From Polymorphobacter_B sp038225475 (GTDB lineage Bacteria; Pseudomonadota; Alphaproteobacteria; Sphingomonadales; Sphingomonadaceae): 26,105 nucleotides of DNA. Shown piece after piece: positions 13,481 through 23,288 of this stretch. The notes under the pieces were generated by a model. The model saw only the letters and a list, made by a program, of their open reading frames with translations, was not told the origin of the DNA and made no database searches. The position numbers were made by a program, and so were the translations under genes. The number at the start of each line of letters is the position of its first letter. The first letter of the stretch is position 1. The stretch is taken from contig JBBRRA010000016.1 of assembly GCA_038225475.1 (NCBI GenBank), forward strand, positions 1 to 26,105. Reading direction: 5' to 3'.

Positions 13481-15748
13481 TTAGAGCACGACGCCCGATG
13501 CCGCCAGTACCGCCATCGTGACAAGATCGCTGGCGCTACTCGTCATCGGAGCGATCTGAACTGCCTTCGACATGCCCATCAGCAACGGCCCGACCATCTT
13601 CCCGCCGCCGAGTTCCTTCAGCAGCTTTGCCGAGATGTTTGCTGATTGCAGCCCCGGCATGATCAGAATGTTTGCGGGTTCGGACAGCCGCGAGAACGGG
13701 TAGCGGCTCGCCATGCGCGGGTTCAGCGCCACATCGGCCGACATCTCGCCTTCATATTCAAAGCCGACACGGCGCTCGTCGAGCAATTTGATCGCGCCGC
13801 GCATATGCGCAAGGAATTCACCCGGCGGGTTGCCGAAGTTCGAATAGCTCAGGAAAGCGACGCGGGGTTCGAGACCGAGGCGACGCGCGACGGCGGCGGT
13901 CTGTTCGGCGATGTCGGCAAGCTGTTCGGCGGTGGGCCGCTCGTGGACCGTGGTGTCGGCGATAAAGATCGTGTCGCTGCGCCCGACGTACATGTGGATG
14001 CCGAACGGCGTATGCCCTTCGGCGGGATCGAGCACCTGGCGCAGCTGCCGGAAGGTCTGCGCGAAATTGCGCGTCACCCCGGTAATCATTGCGTCGGCCT
14101 CGCCGAGTTCGATCATCAGCGCGCCAAAGATGTTGCGCTCGTGATTGACCAGCCGCTGAACATCGCGCAGCAGCGCGCCGCGTCGCTGCAGCCGCCCGTA
14201 CAGCAGCTCGACCATGCGTGGCACGAGTGCCGAATTCGCGCTGTTATGGATCTCGTAGCTGGCGGCGTCGGCCCCGATCCGGGCTAGCCCGTCGCGCACC
14301 GGCTCTTCGCGCCCGATCAGCACGGGCTCGCCGTAGCCGCTCGACCGATAGGCGACCGCGGCGCGCAGCACGACTTCCTGCTCGCCTTCGGCAAATACCA
14401 TCCGGCGTGGCCGTGCGCGCGCTGCCTCGAAGCTGCCGGCGAGGACAGCGTTGGTCGGGTTCAACCGGCTGCGCAACTCGAGGCGATATGCAGCCTCGTC
14501 GAAGAACGGCTTTTTCGCGATGCCGCTCGCCATCGCTGCTTTGGCGACCGCGACCGGAATCTGCTCGATCAGCCGTGGATCGAATGGGGCGGGGATGATG
14601 TATTCGGGCCCAAAATTGCGCGCCTTGCCACCGTACGCTGCCGCCACCTCGTCGGGCACCTGCTGGCGGGCAAGTTCGGCAAGCGCGTTCGCGGCCGCCA
14701 GCTTCATCTCCTCGTTGATCGATGTCGCGCGGACGTCGAGCGCGCCACGGAACAAGTACGGGAAGCAAAGCACGTTGTTGACCTGATTGGGATAGTCCGA
14801 TCGCCCGGTAGCAACGATCGCATCGGAGCGCACCGCCTGCACCTCTTCGGGCGTGATTTCGGGGTCGGGATTGGCCATCGCGAAAATGATCGGGTTGGCA
14901 GCCATGCCCGCGACCATCTCGCGCGTGACCGCGCCTTTCTGGCTCAGGCCGAGGAAAACATCGGCCCCTTTCATCGCCTCCTCCAGCGTGCGGGTATCGG
15001 TCATCGCGGCGTGCGCGGACTTCCACTGATTCATGCCTTCTATGCGGCCCTGGAAGATTACGCCCTTGGTATCGCACATAATGACCTGATCGGCGGGTAC
15101 GCCCATCGCCTTCATCAGCTCGGTGCAGGCGATTGCCGCCGCACCCGCGCCGTTGACCACCATACGCACGTCCTTGATCGACCGTTTGGTCAGGAACAAA
15201 GCATTGATGAGCCCGGCGGCGGCAATGATCGCGGTACCATGCTGATCGTCATGGAACACCGGGATGTTCATCCGTTCCTTCAGCGTCTGTTCGACGATGA
15301 AGCATTCGGGAGCCTTGATGTCCTCGAGGTTGATGCCGCCGAAGCTTGGCTCCATCAGCTCGATCGCGTCGCACAGCCGGTCGACGTCCTCGGTCTTGAG
15401 CTCGAGGTCGATCGAGTCGATGTCGGCGAAACGCTTGAACAGCACCGCCTTGCCCTCCATCACCGGCTTCGATGCGAGCGCGCCGAGGTTGCCGAGCCCT
15501 AGGATTGCTGTGCCGTTCGAGATCACCGCCACGAGGTTGCCCTTGATCGTGTAGTCATAGGCGGCATCAGGATCGGCGGCGATCGCCAGCACCGGAACGG
15601 CGACACCAGGCGAATAGGCGAGGCTGAGATCGCGCTGCGTCGCCATCGGCTTCGACGCGATAATCTCGATCTTGCCCGGGCGGCCCGACGAATGGAACAG
15701 CAGCGCCTCGCGGTCCGAGAAGATCAGCGAGTTGGCGTCGTCTGTCAT
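13481..15748 (-). CDS. maeB: NADP-dependent malic enzyme MaeB with phosphotransacetylase-like domain, 755 aa
   Basis: Malic enzyme decarboxylates malate to pyruvate and makes NAD(P)H, linking the TCA cycle to gluconeogenesis and lipid synthesis. The N-terminal malic domain shows LAYSPGVAVPV (Tyr45), SKPVMEGKAVLFK (Lys94), INLEDIKAPECF (Glu142-Asp143) and FHDDQHGT (Asp167-168). The Rossmann part has VVNGAGAAA near 197-205. The C-terminal third (about 430-755) is a phosphotransacetylase-like domain, which in MaeB is regulatory (acetyl-CoA sensing) and not catalytic. Total length matches the fused MaeB type (E. coli 759 aa). Start: ATG 15748 with CAGGAG 8 nt upstream; the open frame further 5' is non-coding. 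Confidence 0.95.
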   Translation of the reverse strand: MTDDANSLIFSDREALLFHSSGRPGKIEIIASKPMATQRDLSLAYSPGVAVPVLAIAADPDAAYDYTIKGNLVAVISNGTAILGLGNLGALASKPVMEGKAVLFKRFADIDSIDLELKTEDVDRLCDAIELMEPSFGGINLEDIKAPECFIVEQTLKERMNIPVFHDDQHGTAIIAAAGLINALFLTKRSIKDVRMVVNGAGAAAIACTELMKAMGVPADQVIMCDTKGVIFQGRIEGMNQWKSAHAAMTDTRTLEEAMKGADVFLGLSQKGAVTREMVAGMAANPIIFAMANPDPEITPEEVQAVRSDAIVATGRSDYPNQVNNVLCFPYLFRGALDVRATSINEEMKLAAANALAELARQQVPDEVAAAYGGKARNFGPEYIIPAPFDPRLIEQIPVAVAKAAMASGIAKKPFFDEAAYRLELRSRLNPTNAVLAGSFEAARARPRRMVFAEGEQEVVLRAAVAYRSSGYGEPVLIGREEPVRDGLARIGADAASYEIHNSANSALVPRMVELLYGRLQRRGALLRDVQRLVNHERNIFGALMIELGEADAMITGVTRNFAQTFRQLRQVLDPAEGHTPFGIHMYVGRSDTIFIADTTVHERPTAEQLADIAEQTAAVARRLGLEPRVAFLSYSNFGNPPGEFLAHMRGAIKLLDERRVGFEYEGEMSADVALNPRMASRYPFSRLSEPANILIMPGLQSANISAKLLKELGGGKMVGPLLMGMSKAVQIAPMTSSASDLVTMAVLAASGVVL

Positions 15749-15873
15749 GCGGGGCTCCTGATAGCCGGTCTGCCTGTCTTGGCCGAGCGGTCGCGCCACG
15801 GCAAGGCGGGACCCGCAAATGGAGTCGTCACGGACGGTTGAAAATGGTACATCGGCATCGACTGGGGGCTGCA

Positions 15874-16851
15874 ATGCGCAACGGCTTCAGACGGTTTTGG
15901 CAGGCGTTGATCGTGCTGCCCTGCATCGCTGCTCTGGCCGCCGCGCCAGTCGCCGCGCAGGGCACCTATTCGACGCCCTCGCGGACCTATGGCAGCGACT
16001 ACCCACCAGGGCACGAAGAGCCGCAGCATCACGACGATAACACCGGGGCGATCATCGCAGCGATTTTAGGCACGATTGCGATTGGTTGTATTGCTGCTTG
16101 CGAGCGGTCGCATAGCCCGGTGTCGAACAGTGGCCTCCTAAAAAACGGCCCTGTGATCGATAGTGATCTCCCTTTCGGTCAGCTTTCGGTGCACGGTCTC
16201 GTCCGCAGCAACTGGCCGTTTGTCGTCGACTTCCGGTCCGAACGTGGTGCCACGACATGGGCAGTGATTGGCGTCGGCAAGCGTCAGCCGCTGCTGTTTC
16301 GCCTCGGTAACAGCCGCGGCGGCTGGCAGACGTTCACGTTCCGCCTGCCCGAAGCGCTCGGCGCGCCGGAACCCGTCGGCGCCGCGATCCGGATTTGTTC
16401 GACCACCACCGACACCGGCAGCGATGCAGCGCCGCCCTCGGTCGATTCGGTGTGCGGGGCGAATGCATCGGCGCTGCAGGTCATCGGCATCGGCTGCGGC
16501 CCATCGGCGGTCGGATCAGTGGCGATCGAACAATTGCGCTTCGTCAGCGCGCCCGCGCCCCAAGCCGCTCAATATACCTATCACACCAAGTCGGCGTTCA
16601 ATCAGTTGGTCAGCGAAGTTATTCGTTTTACCGCCAAGCCCGATGGGTCGATCAATGCCGCCCGCGTCCGCCAGCTCGACAAGGCAAGTGCGGCGGTCAA
16701 CGCGACCCCGCGCGGCTGGTGGGACGGTCGTGATGATCATGCCCACGCCTCGCATGGCGTGCATTTCTTCCAGGTCCGCGGCTGGATGAACAATGTCGAC
16801 GACAAGAGCTGGGTCGGCGCGATGTCGTGGGAACAGGTTGCGCTCCCCTGA
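15874..16851 (+). CDS. Exported protein of unknown function, 325 aa precursor
   Basis: I do not recognise this family. Using the ATG at 15874 (GGGGG 5 nt upstream), a signal peptide MRNGFRRFWQALIVLPCIAA... ends near APVAA before QGTYSTP. A His/Asp/Pro-rich patch follows (about 44-57, including HEEPQHHDDN). A short hydrophobic stretch comes next (about 58-75, GAIIAAILGTIAIGCIAAC), possibly a membrane segment. A roughly 240-residue beta-rich domain with several cysteines follows. The C-terminus is rich in Trp/His (PRGWWDGRDDHAHASHG, then GVHFFQVRGWM). Earlier in-frame starts at 15838 (TTG) and 15844 (ATG) exist. It probably overlaps the next gene, suggesting the two proteins work together at the cell envelope. 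Confidence 0.75.
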   Translation: MRNGFRRFWQALIVLPCIAALAAAPVAAQGTYSTPSRTYGSDYPPGHEEPQHHDDNTGAIIAAILGTIAIGCIAACERSHSPVSNSGLLKNGPVIDSDLPFGQLSVHGLVRSNWPFVVDFRSERGATTWAVIGVGKRQPLLFRLGNSRGGWQTFTFRLPEALGAPEPVGAAIRICSTTTDTGSDAAPPSVDSVCGANASALQVIGIGCGPSAVGSVAIEQLRFVSAPAPQAAQYTYHTKSAFNQLVSEVIRFTAKPDGSINAARVRQLDKASAAVNATPRGWWDGRDDHAHASHGVHFFQVRGWMNNVDDKSWVGAMSWEQVALP

Positions 16852-17870
16852 ATGGTCGGCTCGCCTCGGCTGCGACGGCGCTTGCGCTATTCGTGCTGCT
16901 TGCTGGCTTTGCATGGTGGATGAGCGGCCGCCCGGTTGCCAAACGCGTCGATGCCGCCGTGACGAGCCGGTCGGTGATAAACGCCGAGGCGGGCGATTCG
17001 CTAACGCTTCGCGGTGTTACCGGCGCGCTACTCGCCGTCGACGCAAAACCGGGCGCGAGCCTTGCAGTCGATGCGTCGGCGGCACAGCTTGATCCAGCAA
17101 CTGGCGCGGTGCTTGCCGCGCTTGGAAAAACGGTTCCCGCGGGTAGCCTGCCGGTGCGATGGTTCGCGCTGGGCGGCGGTGGGCGTACAACTGTCACCGT
17201 TTCCGCCGAAGCGGCGGCAATGGCCGTTGATCTCCATCGTAGCGGCCCACCCGACAGCTTCGACCTTGTGCTCGCACCGCATGGCGGCAGCCTGCGTGTC
17301 GATGCCGTCGAAGTTTTCGATGGCCCGGCGCAGGGCACCGAGCTGGTGGTCGGCACGCAGCGGGTCGTTCCGGCGACCAGCACTGCGATGCCGCCGATTG
17401 GCTTGCATGTTCCCGACGGTGCCACGGTGACGATCCGCATGGCGATGGCCGATGCGGGGGCGAGCAGCTTTGCGCTGGGGCCGCAGTCGAGCGAGGCTGC
17501 AGCCGGCGTGCTCCGCATCGCGGCGGCCACGGTGTCCGATAGCTCTGGCAACCGAGCGGCCTGGTGCGGCGCTGTCGCCGGCCGGACTGCCTGGGACGAA
17601 ACCCAGCCGGCCCGGATGACCGATTGCGCGCCGATGCTGACCGCGACCAAGCTGACACCCGGCGACGGCATCGCAGTGGATCTTGGCGGCACCGGCTTTA
17701 TCCAGCAGGGCGACGCGCCGTCGTTGTGGGAACAGGTCAAGGGCAACCCGCTGCTGTGGGGGCTGGTCGGCGCGTTGTTCAGCTTCAGCGTCGGCTGGCT
17801 CGTCAAATCGGTCACCGCGCTGATCAAGCCGCCCGCATCACCGGTAGCCCAGGCTGACGCACCCCGCTAA
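16827..17870 (+). CDS. Membrane protein of unknown function, 347 aa
   Basis: I do not recognise this family. An N-terminal hydrophobic helix (about 13-33, ASAATALALFVLLAGFAWWM) and a C-terminal helix (about 304-326, NPLLWGLVGALFSFSVGWLV) frame a domain of about 270 residues. That domain is rich in Val/Thr/Ala/Gly strands, so it probably folds as beta-sheet in the periplasm. Two cysteines lie near 249 and 268. The GTG start at 16827 overlaps the previous gene by 25 nt; no strong ribosome site is visible. A later start at the CTG overlapping the previous stop (16848) would still keep the N-terminal helix. mutS follows after 12 nt, so it may be co-transcribed without sharing function. Confidence 0.75.
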   Translation: MGTGCAPLNGRLASAATALALFVLLAGFAWWMSGRPVAKRVDAAVTSRSVINAEAGDSLTLRGVTGALLAVDAKPGASLAVDASAAQLDPATGAVLAALGKTVPAGSLPVRWFALGGGGRTTVTVSAEAAAMAVDLHRSGPPDSFDLVLAPHGGSLRVDAVEVFDGPAQGTELVVGTQRVVPATSTAMPPIGLHVPDGATVTIRMAMADAGASSFALGPQSSEAAAGVLRIAAATVSDSSGNRAAWCGAVAGRTAWDETQPARMTDCAPMLTATKLTPGDGIAVDLGGTGFIQQGDAPSLWEQVKGNPLLWGLVGALFSFSVGWLVKSVTALIKPPASPVAQADAPR

Positions 17871-17882
17871 GACGGAACGGCA

Positions 17883-20468
17883 ATGTCAGCCGTCTCGCCC
17901 GCTTCCCCGATGATGGCGCAATATCTCGGCCTGAAGGCCGGGGTTGCCGACTGCCTGCTGTTTTATCGCATGGGCGATTTTTACGAGCTGTTCTTCGACG
18001 ACGCCGTGGCGGCGTCGGCGACGCTCGATATTGCGCTGACCAAGCGTGGTCAGCAAGACGGGCGCGATATTCCGATGTGCGGCGTGCCGGTGCATTCGTC
18101 GGAAACCTATCTGCTGCGGCTGATCCGTGGCGGGCACCGCGTTGCGATCGCGGAGCAGATCGAAAACCCGGCGGAGGCGCGCAAACGCGGCAGCAAGAGC
18201 GTGGTCGCGCGTGCCATTGTCCGCGTCGTCACGCCGGGGACGCTGACCGAGGCGGCATTGCTCGACGCCAAGACGTCGAACTGGTTGGTCGCCGTCGCGC
18301 CGACGCCCGACCGGCTCGGGCTGGCATGGTGCGATGTTTCGACCGGACTATTCCGCACGTCCAGCGTTGCTGCGGGCGGGCTCGAAGCAGAACTGGCGCG
18401 GCTGAACCCGGCAGAAGTGATCGCTCCGCAGGGCTGGGACGGTGTGGCTGCAACACCGCGCCCGCGCGGCGACTTTGAGTCGGCAGCCGCGACATCCCGG
18501 TTGCAAGCGCGCTTCGGCGTTTCAACACGCGATGGCTTCGGTGGCTTCATGCGCGAGGAGGCTGCGGCCGCCGGTGCGCTGCTTGCCTATCTCGAAGCGA
18601 CTGCGATCGGGCAATTGCCGCTGTTGCAACCGCCCCAGTCCTGTCCCCCGGCCGGCGTCATGGCAATCGATGCCGCGACGCGTGCCAGCCTCGAACTGGC
18701 ACGGTCGGCGAGCGGCACGCGCGGCGGCAGTCTGCTCGATGCCGCCGATAGCACGGTGACCGGTGCAGGGGCGCGGCTGCTCGCCGACGATCTTGCTGCA
18801 CCGTTGACCGATGCGATGGCGGTCAACGACCGGCTCGATCTGGTCGATTGGTTCGTCGATGCGGCACTCGTGCGCGATCGTACGCGCGAGGCACTGCGCG
18901 CTGGCGCTGATCTCGAACGCGCGCTGAGCCGCCTTGCATTGCGGCGCGGCGGTCCGCGCGATCTGGCAAGCGTGCGCGACGGACTCGCGCTGGCGCTGGC
19001 GTTGAAGGCGGCGCTGATCGGTGCGCCGACGTTGGCTCCGCCGACGCTGCTTACCGCGACGCTGGACGGCATCGGTGCGCACGGTGCCGAAATCGACGCG
19101 CTGCGTGCCGCACTCATTCCCGAGCCGCCGGTCGATGTGGCGAGCGGCGGCTTCATCGCGCCGGGCTATGACGCTGCGCTAGACGAATTGCGCGCTGCTG
19201 GCTCGGACGGGCGGCAGCTCGTGGCTTCGCTCGAAATGCGGCTGCGCGGCGAAACGGGTGTCACGGCGCTCAAAGTCCGGCACAACAACGTCCTTGGCTA
19301 TCATATCGAAGTCGCCGCGCGGTATGCCGACCCGCTGATGGCTGCACCCGGGTTCGTCCACCGTCAGACGCTTGCGGGCGTGGTCCGTTTCGGTTCGGTT
19401 GAACTGCAGGCGCTAGGCGTAAGGATCGCGCAGGCGGGCGACCAAGCGCTCGCCGCCGAAGCGTCGCATTTCGAGGAACTACGCGAGGTCGTGCTGGCGC
19501 ATGCTGTAGCGATTGCCGCCACCGCTGCGGCGCTTGCTCGGCTCGATGTCGCAAGCGCGCTCGCCGAGCGTGCGAGCCAGAACGGGTGGGTGCGCCCGCG
19601 CATCGATGATAGCTGCGCCTTCGAAATCAGCGCTGGGCGGCATCCAGTGGTTGAGGCGGCATGTGCAAAGGCGCGCCAGCCGTTCGTTGCGAACGACTGC
19701 AATTTGGGGACGGCGCAGCGATTGTGGCTGGTGACCGGGCCCAATATGGCGGGAAAGTCGACCTTCCTGCGGCAGAATGCGCTGCTCGCGGTGCTTGCCC
19801 AGGCCGGGTCGTTCGTTCCTGCAGCGGCTGCGCATATCGGCATTGTCGATCGGCTGTTCAGTCGTGTCGGCGCGTCGGATAATCTGGCGCAGGGGAGGTC
19901 GACCTTCATGGTCGAGATGGTGGAAACCGCCGCAATCCTGACCACCGCGACGTCACGCAGCCTCGTCATCCTCGACGAGGTCGGGCGCGGCACATCGACC
20001 TATGACGGGCTGGCGATCGCTTGGGCGGTGCTCGAGGCGGTGCACGATGCGCTCGCGTGCCGTTGCCTGTTTGCGACGCATTACCATGAACTGACGCGAC
20101 TGTCGGCGCGGTTGGCGAGCCTTGCTCTGGTTACGGTGGCGGTCCGCGAATGGCAGGGGGAGTTGGTATTCCTCCACGAGGTCGTGCGCGGCGCAGCAGA
20201 CCGCAGCTACGGGCTTGCGGTTGCCAAGCTCGCCGGGCTCCCCGCCCCGGTCATTGCGCGCGCGAAGGAAGTGCTGACCCGGCTCGAGGCAGGCAAGGCA
20301 AAGACCGGTGGGTTGGCGGCGGCTTTGGATGAACTGCCGTTGTTCGCGGCGGCTCCGGCGGTCGCGCGCAGCGACGGCCTGCGCGATCGGCTGGCGGCCG
20401 TGTCGCCTGACCAGTTGACGCCGCGCGCTGCGCTCGATCTGATCTACGAGCTAATAGGACTGGTCTGA
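17883..20468 (+). CDS. mutS: DNA mismatch repair protein MutS, 861 aa
   Basis: MutS recognises mismatches and small loops and recruits MutL. Domain I has the mismatch-probing motif GDFYE (31-35) with Phe33 and Glu35. The connector, lever and clamp domains follow. The C-terminal ABC-type ATPase has Walker A GPNMAGKS (Lys625), followed by STFMVEMVE, Walker B VILDEVGRGTSTYDG (Asp698, Glu699) and the switch motif ATHYHELT. The Walker A reads NMAGKS instead of the E. coli NMGGKS. The length equals the normal MutS1 type (E. coli 853 aa). GGAA lies shortly before the ATG at 17883. glnD begins within about 50 nt after the stop. Confidence 0.98.
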   Translation: MSAVSPASPMMAQYLGLKAGVADCLLFYRMGDFYELFFDDAVAASATLDIALTKRGQQDGRDIPMCGVPVHSSETYLLRLIRGGHRVAIAEQIENPAEARKRGSKSVVARAIVRVVTPGTLTEAALLDAKTSNWLVAVAPTPDRLGLAWCDVSTGLFRTSSVAAGGLEAELARLNPAEVIAPQGWDGVAATPRPRGDFESAAATSRLQARFGVSTRDGFGGFMREEAAAAGALLAYLEATAIGQLPLLQPPQSCPPAGVMAIDAATRASLELARSASGTRGGSLLDAADSTVTGAGARLLADDLAAPLTDAMAVNDRLDLVDWFVDAALVRDRTREALRAGADLERALSRLALRRGGPRDLASVRDGLALALALKAALIGAPTLAPPTLLTATLDGIGAHGAEIDALRAALIPEPPVDVASGGFIAPGYDAALDELRAAGSDGRQLVASLEMRLRGETGVTALKVRHNNVLGYHIEVAARYADPLMAAPGFVHRQTLAGVVRFGSVELQALGVRIAQAGDQALAAEASHFEELREVVLAHAVAIAATAAALARLDVASALAERASQNGWVRPRIDDSCAFEISAGRHPVVEAACAKARQPFVANDCNLGTAQRLWLVTGPNMAGKSTFLRQNALLAVLAQAGSFVPAAAAHIGIVDRLFSRVGASDNLAQGRSTFMVEMVETAAILTTATSRSLVILDEVGRGTSTYDGLAIAWAVLEAVHDALACRCLFATHYHELTRLSARLASLALVTVAVREWQGELVFLHEVVRGAADRSYGLAVAKLAGLPAPVIARAKEVLTRLEAGKAKTGGLAAALDELPLFAAAPAVARSDGLRDRLAAVSPDQLTPRAALDLIYELIGLV

Positions 20469-20518
20469 CGCGGGACGCCACAGATGACGCCGCCGCAATA
20501 ACCGACTATCCCTTGCGA

Positions 20519-23281
20519 ATGTCCTGGCGTTTCGACTCGATTCCCAACCGGCGTGCCATTGTCGATCGGCGCGCGCTTGCCGACGCCCTTGTCGAGATTG
20601 CCGTTGTGCATACCAAGGTGGAGGCGCGCCGCGACGCAGCCGCGGCGCTGCTGCGCGCCAACCTTGCAGTCGCGCGTGCCGAGCTCAAGCGGCGGCTGCA
20701 CGAACGGCCCGGGCGCGGGCTCGAACTCGCGGCAAGCTATGCATTTCTTACCGACCAATTGCTCCGCGTGATCTTCGATTTTACGACAACGGCGCTTTAT
20801 CCGTCGGCAAACCCAACCACTGCCGAGCGGCTTACCCTGGCGGCAGTCGGCGGCTATGGGCGCGGCGAAATGGCTCCCTTTTCCGATGTCGATATCCTGT
20901 TCCTGACGCCGTTTAAACAGACACCATGGGGCGAGCAGGTAATCGAAACGATCCTCCATCTCCTATGGGATCTGGGGTGGAAGGTCGGCCATTCGACACG
21001 GTCGCTCGACGATATGGTGAGGATGGCGAAAAGCGATCTGACGATCCGAACTGCGCTGCTCGAGGCGCGGTATGTCTGGGGTGACCAGCGCCTCTACGAC
21101 GAAGCTGCGGCGCGCTTCAAAAAAGAGGTTGTCGCGGGTACCGCACGCGCCTTCATCGCCGACAAGCTTGTCGAACGCGACGCGCGGCACAAGCGCATGG
21201 GTGACAGCCGCTATGTCGTCGAACCCAACCTCAAGGAAGGCAAGGGCGGGCTCCGCGATCTGCACACGCTCTTCTGGATTGGCAAGTTCGCCTATCAAGT
21301 GCAATCGGTGACCGAACTCGTCGGCAAAGGATTGCTAACCGACATCGAACTTCGGCAATTTCTCAAAGCCGAAAATTTCCTGTGGGCGGTGCGCTGCAAC
21401 CTGCATGATATTGCCGGGCGCGCCGAGGAGCGGCTGACTTTCGACGTGCAGCGCGAACTTTCGGTGCGGATGCGCTATGCCGAGCGCGGCGGCATGTCGG
21501 CTACCGAGCGTTTCATGCGGCACTATTTCCTCGTGGCGCGGCAGGTCGGCGACCTGACCGGGTTGTTCCTTGCGCATCTCGAGGAGAATTTCGCGCGCGG
21601 CAGTTGGCTGCCGCAGCTGACGCGACGGCCGCGCAAGCTGCATGGCTTCACGCTTCGGCGCGGGCGGATCGGTGTCCCCAGCGAGACTTTCTTCCGCGAT
21701 GATCCGGTGCGACTGATCGAGCTGTTCGCGCTTGCCGATAGTGAAAAGCTTGAAATTCATGCCTCGGCAATGCGGCAGGCGGGGCGCGATGCGCCGCTGA
21801 TCGGCGATGCAGTGCGGCGCGATCCCCGCGCCAATGCGCTGTTCCTTGGCGTGCTAACCAGCCGCAACGACCCCGAAGCGGTGCTGCGCTGGATGAGCGA
21901 GGCTGGGGTCTTTGGGCGCTTCGTGCCCGACTTCGGACGGGTTGTAGCGCAGATGCAATATGACATGTATCACCACTACACCGTCGACGAACATACCATC
22001 CGCGCGATCGGCCTTGTCGCGCGGATCGAGGCGGGGAAGCTGCGGGACGATCACCCACTCGCCAGCGGGATCGTCGCCCAGCTGGTTTCGCGCCGCGTGC
22101 TTTACGTCGCAGTGCTGCTGCACGATATCGCCAAGGGCCGCGGCGGCGACCACAGCGAGATCGGCGCGGACATTGCACTCAGCCTGTGCCCCCGGCTTGG
22201 CCTGACCGAGGCTGAAACCGAAACCGTGAGCTGGCTCGTCAAATATCACTTGCTGATGTCGGCCACCGCCTTCAAGCGCGACCTTGCCGACTTCAAGACA
22301 ATTCTCGATTTTACCGAGGTGGTCGCCAGCCCCGAGCGGCTGCGGTTGTTGTTGATCCTGACGGTGGTCGATATTCGCGCCGTCGGCCCCAATGTCTGGA
22401 ACAACTGGAAGGGCCAGTTGCTGCGCGACCTGTACGAAAGCGCCGAGGAGGTGTTGCGCCTGGGTCACAAGCAAACCGGGCGCAGCGAACGGATTGCGGC
22501 CAAACAAGCGGCGCTGGCGACCGAGCTGGGCTGGCCAGCGCCGCAGTTCGATGCTTATGCGCGGCGCTTCGGCGATCCGTATTGGATCGCCGAGACGCCC
22601 GACGTGCTGGTCAAGAATGCGCGGCAGGCGGCGGCGGCCGACATGGCCGCGCTGCCGCTGTCGATCGCCTGTGCAGTCGATGCTGCAAACGGCACCACCT
22701 TGGTTAGCGTCTATGCCGCCGACCATCCCGGACTATTCTATCGCATCGCGGGCGCGATCTCGCTCGGCGGCGCGAACATCCTCGATGCGCGAATCCACAC
22801 GACGAAGGACGGGCAGGCGCTTGATAATTTCGTTATCGCTGATCCGCTCGGGCGCCCGTTCGTCGAGCCGGGGCAGCTGGGTCGCCTGACCCGCACGATC
22901 GAGGATGTTCTGTCGGGCAAGGTGCGCCTTGCCGACAAGCTTGCTGCGAGGCCGTTGGCGCGCCGTCGTGCCGAGGTGTTTCGTGTCGCGCCGAACGTGC
23001 TGATCGATAACAAAGCGTCGAACCGCTATACGGTGGTCGAGGTCGCAGCGCTCGACCGTCCGGCGCTGCTATATTCACTGACGCATGCGCTGTTCGCCGC
23101 GCGACTGACGATCCATAGCGCGCACATCGCGACCTATGGCGAGCGCGCCACGGATACTTTTTACCTGACGGACCTGACGGGCGAAAAGATCGACAATGCG
23201 GTGCGGTTGCGCGGGCTCGAGAAACGACTGCTCGAAGTCGCGAGCGCGGGTGCGCCCGATTTGCGTCAGGCGGCGGAGTAG
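20519..23281 (+). CDS. glnD: Bifunctional PII uridylyltransferase / uridylyl-removing enzyme GlnD, 920 aa
   Basis: GlnD senses glutamine and adds or removes UMP on PII proteins (GlnB/GlnK), setting nitrogen control. The nucleotidyltransferase motif GGYGRGE (111-117) with SDVD (122-125) supplies the metal-binding Asp residues. The UTase helical region includes VEPNLKEGKGGLRDLHTL. The HD phosphohydrolase domain has LLHDIAKGRGGDHSE (His535, Asp536). Two ACT domains close the protein (about 725-800 and 836-910). The start is uncertain: ATG 20519 and TTG 20513 both lack a ribosome site. The frame is open into the mutS end, where AGGA sits 5 nt before a CTG that overlaps the mutS TGA. The protein aligns with the family from RRAIVDRRALAD onward. 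Confidence 0.95.
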   Translation: MSWRFDSIPNRRAIVDRRALADALVEIAVVHTKVEARRDAAAALLRANLAVARAELKRRLHERPGRGLELAASYAFLTDQLLRVIFDFTTTALYPSANPTTAERLTLAAVGGYGRGEMAPFSDVDILFLTPFKQTPWGEQVIETILHLLWDLGWKVGHSTRSLDDMVRMAKSDLTIRTALLEARYVWGDQRLYDEAAARFKKEVVAGTARAFIADKLVERDARHKRMGDSRYVVEPNLKEGKGGLRDLHTLFWIGKFAYQVQSVTELVGKGLLTDIELRQFLKAENFLWAVRCNLHDIAGRAEERLTFDVQRELSVRMRYAERGGMSATERFMRHYFLVARQVGDLTGLFLAHLEENFARGSWLPQLTRRPRKLHGFTLRRGRIGVPSETFFRDDPVRLIELFALADSEKLEIHASAMRQAGRDAPLIGDAVRRDPRANALFLGVLTSRNDPEAVLRWMSEAGVFGRFVPDFGRVVAQMQYDMYHHYTVDEHTIRAIGLVARIEAGKLRDDHPLASGIVAQLVSRRVLYVAVLLHDIAKGRGGDHSEIGADIALSLCPRLGLTEAETETVSWLVKYHLLMSATAFKRDLADFKTILDFTEVVASPERLRLLLILTVVDIRAVGPNVWNNWKGQLLRDLYESAEEVLRLGHKQTGRSERIAAKQAALATELGWPAPQFDAYARRFGDPYWIAETPDVLVKNARQAAAADMAALPLSIACAVDAANGTTLVSVYAADHPGLFYRIAGAISLGGANILDARIHTTKDGQALDNFVIADPLGRPFVEPGQLGRLTRTIEDVLSGKVRLADKLAARPLARRRAEVFRVAPNVLIDNKASNRYTVVEVAALDRPALLYSLTHALFAARLTIHSAHIATYGERATDTFYLTDLTGEKIDNAVRLRGLEKRLLEVASAGAPDLRQAAE

Positions 23282-23288
23282 GAAAACG

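Noticed and set aside
15749..15874. Extended N-terminus of the malic enzyme up to 15874
   Set aside because: The added 42 residues do not resemble MaeB. ATG 15748 has a clear CAGGAG, and the region is the divergent intergenic space.
21854..22726. 290-codon minus-strand open frame across glnD
   Set aside because: It is a shadow of the HD domain region of glnD, with composition typical of antisense GC-rich sequence.
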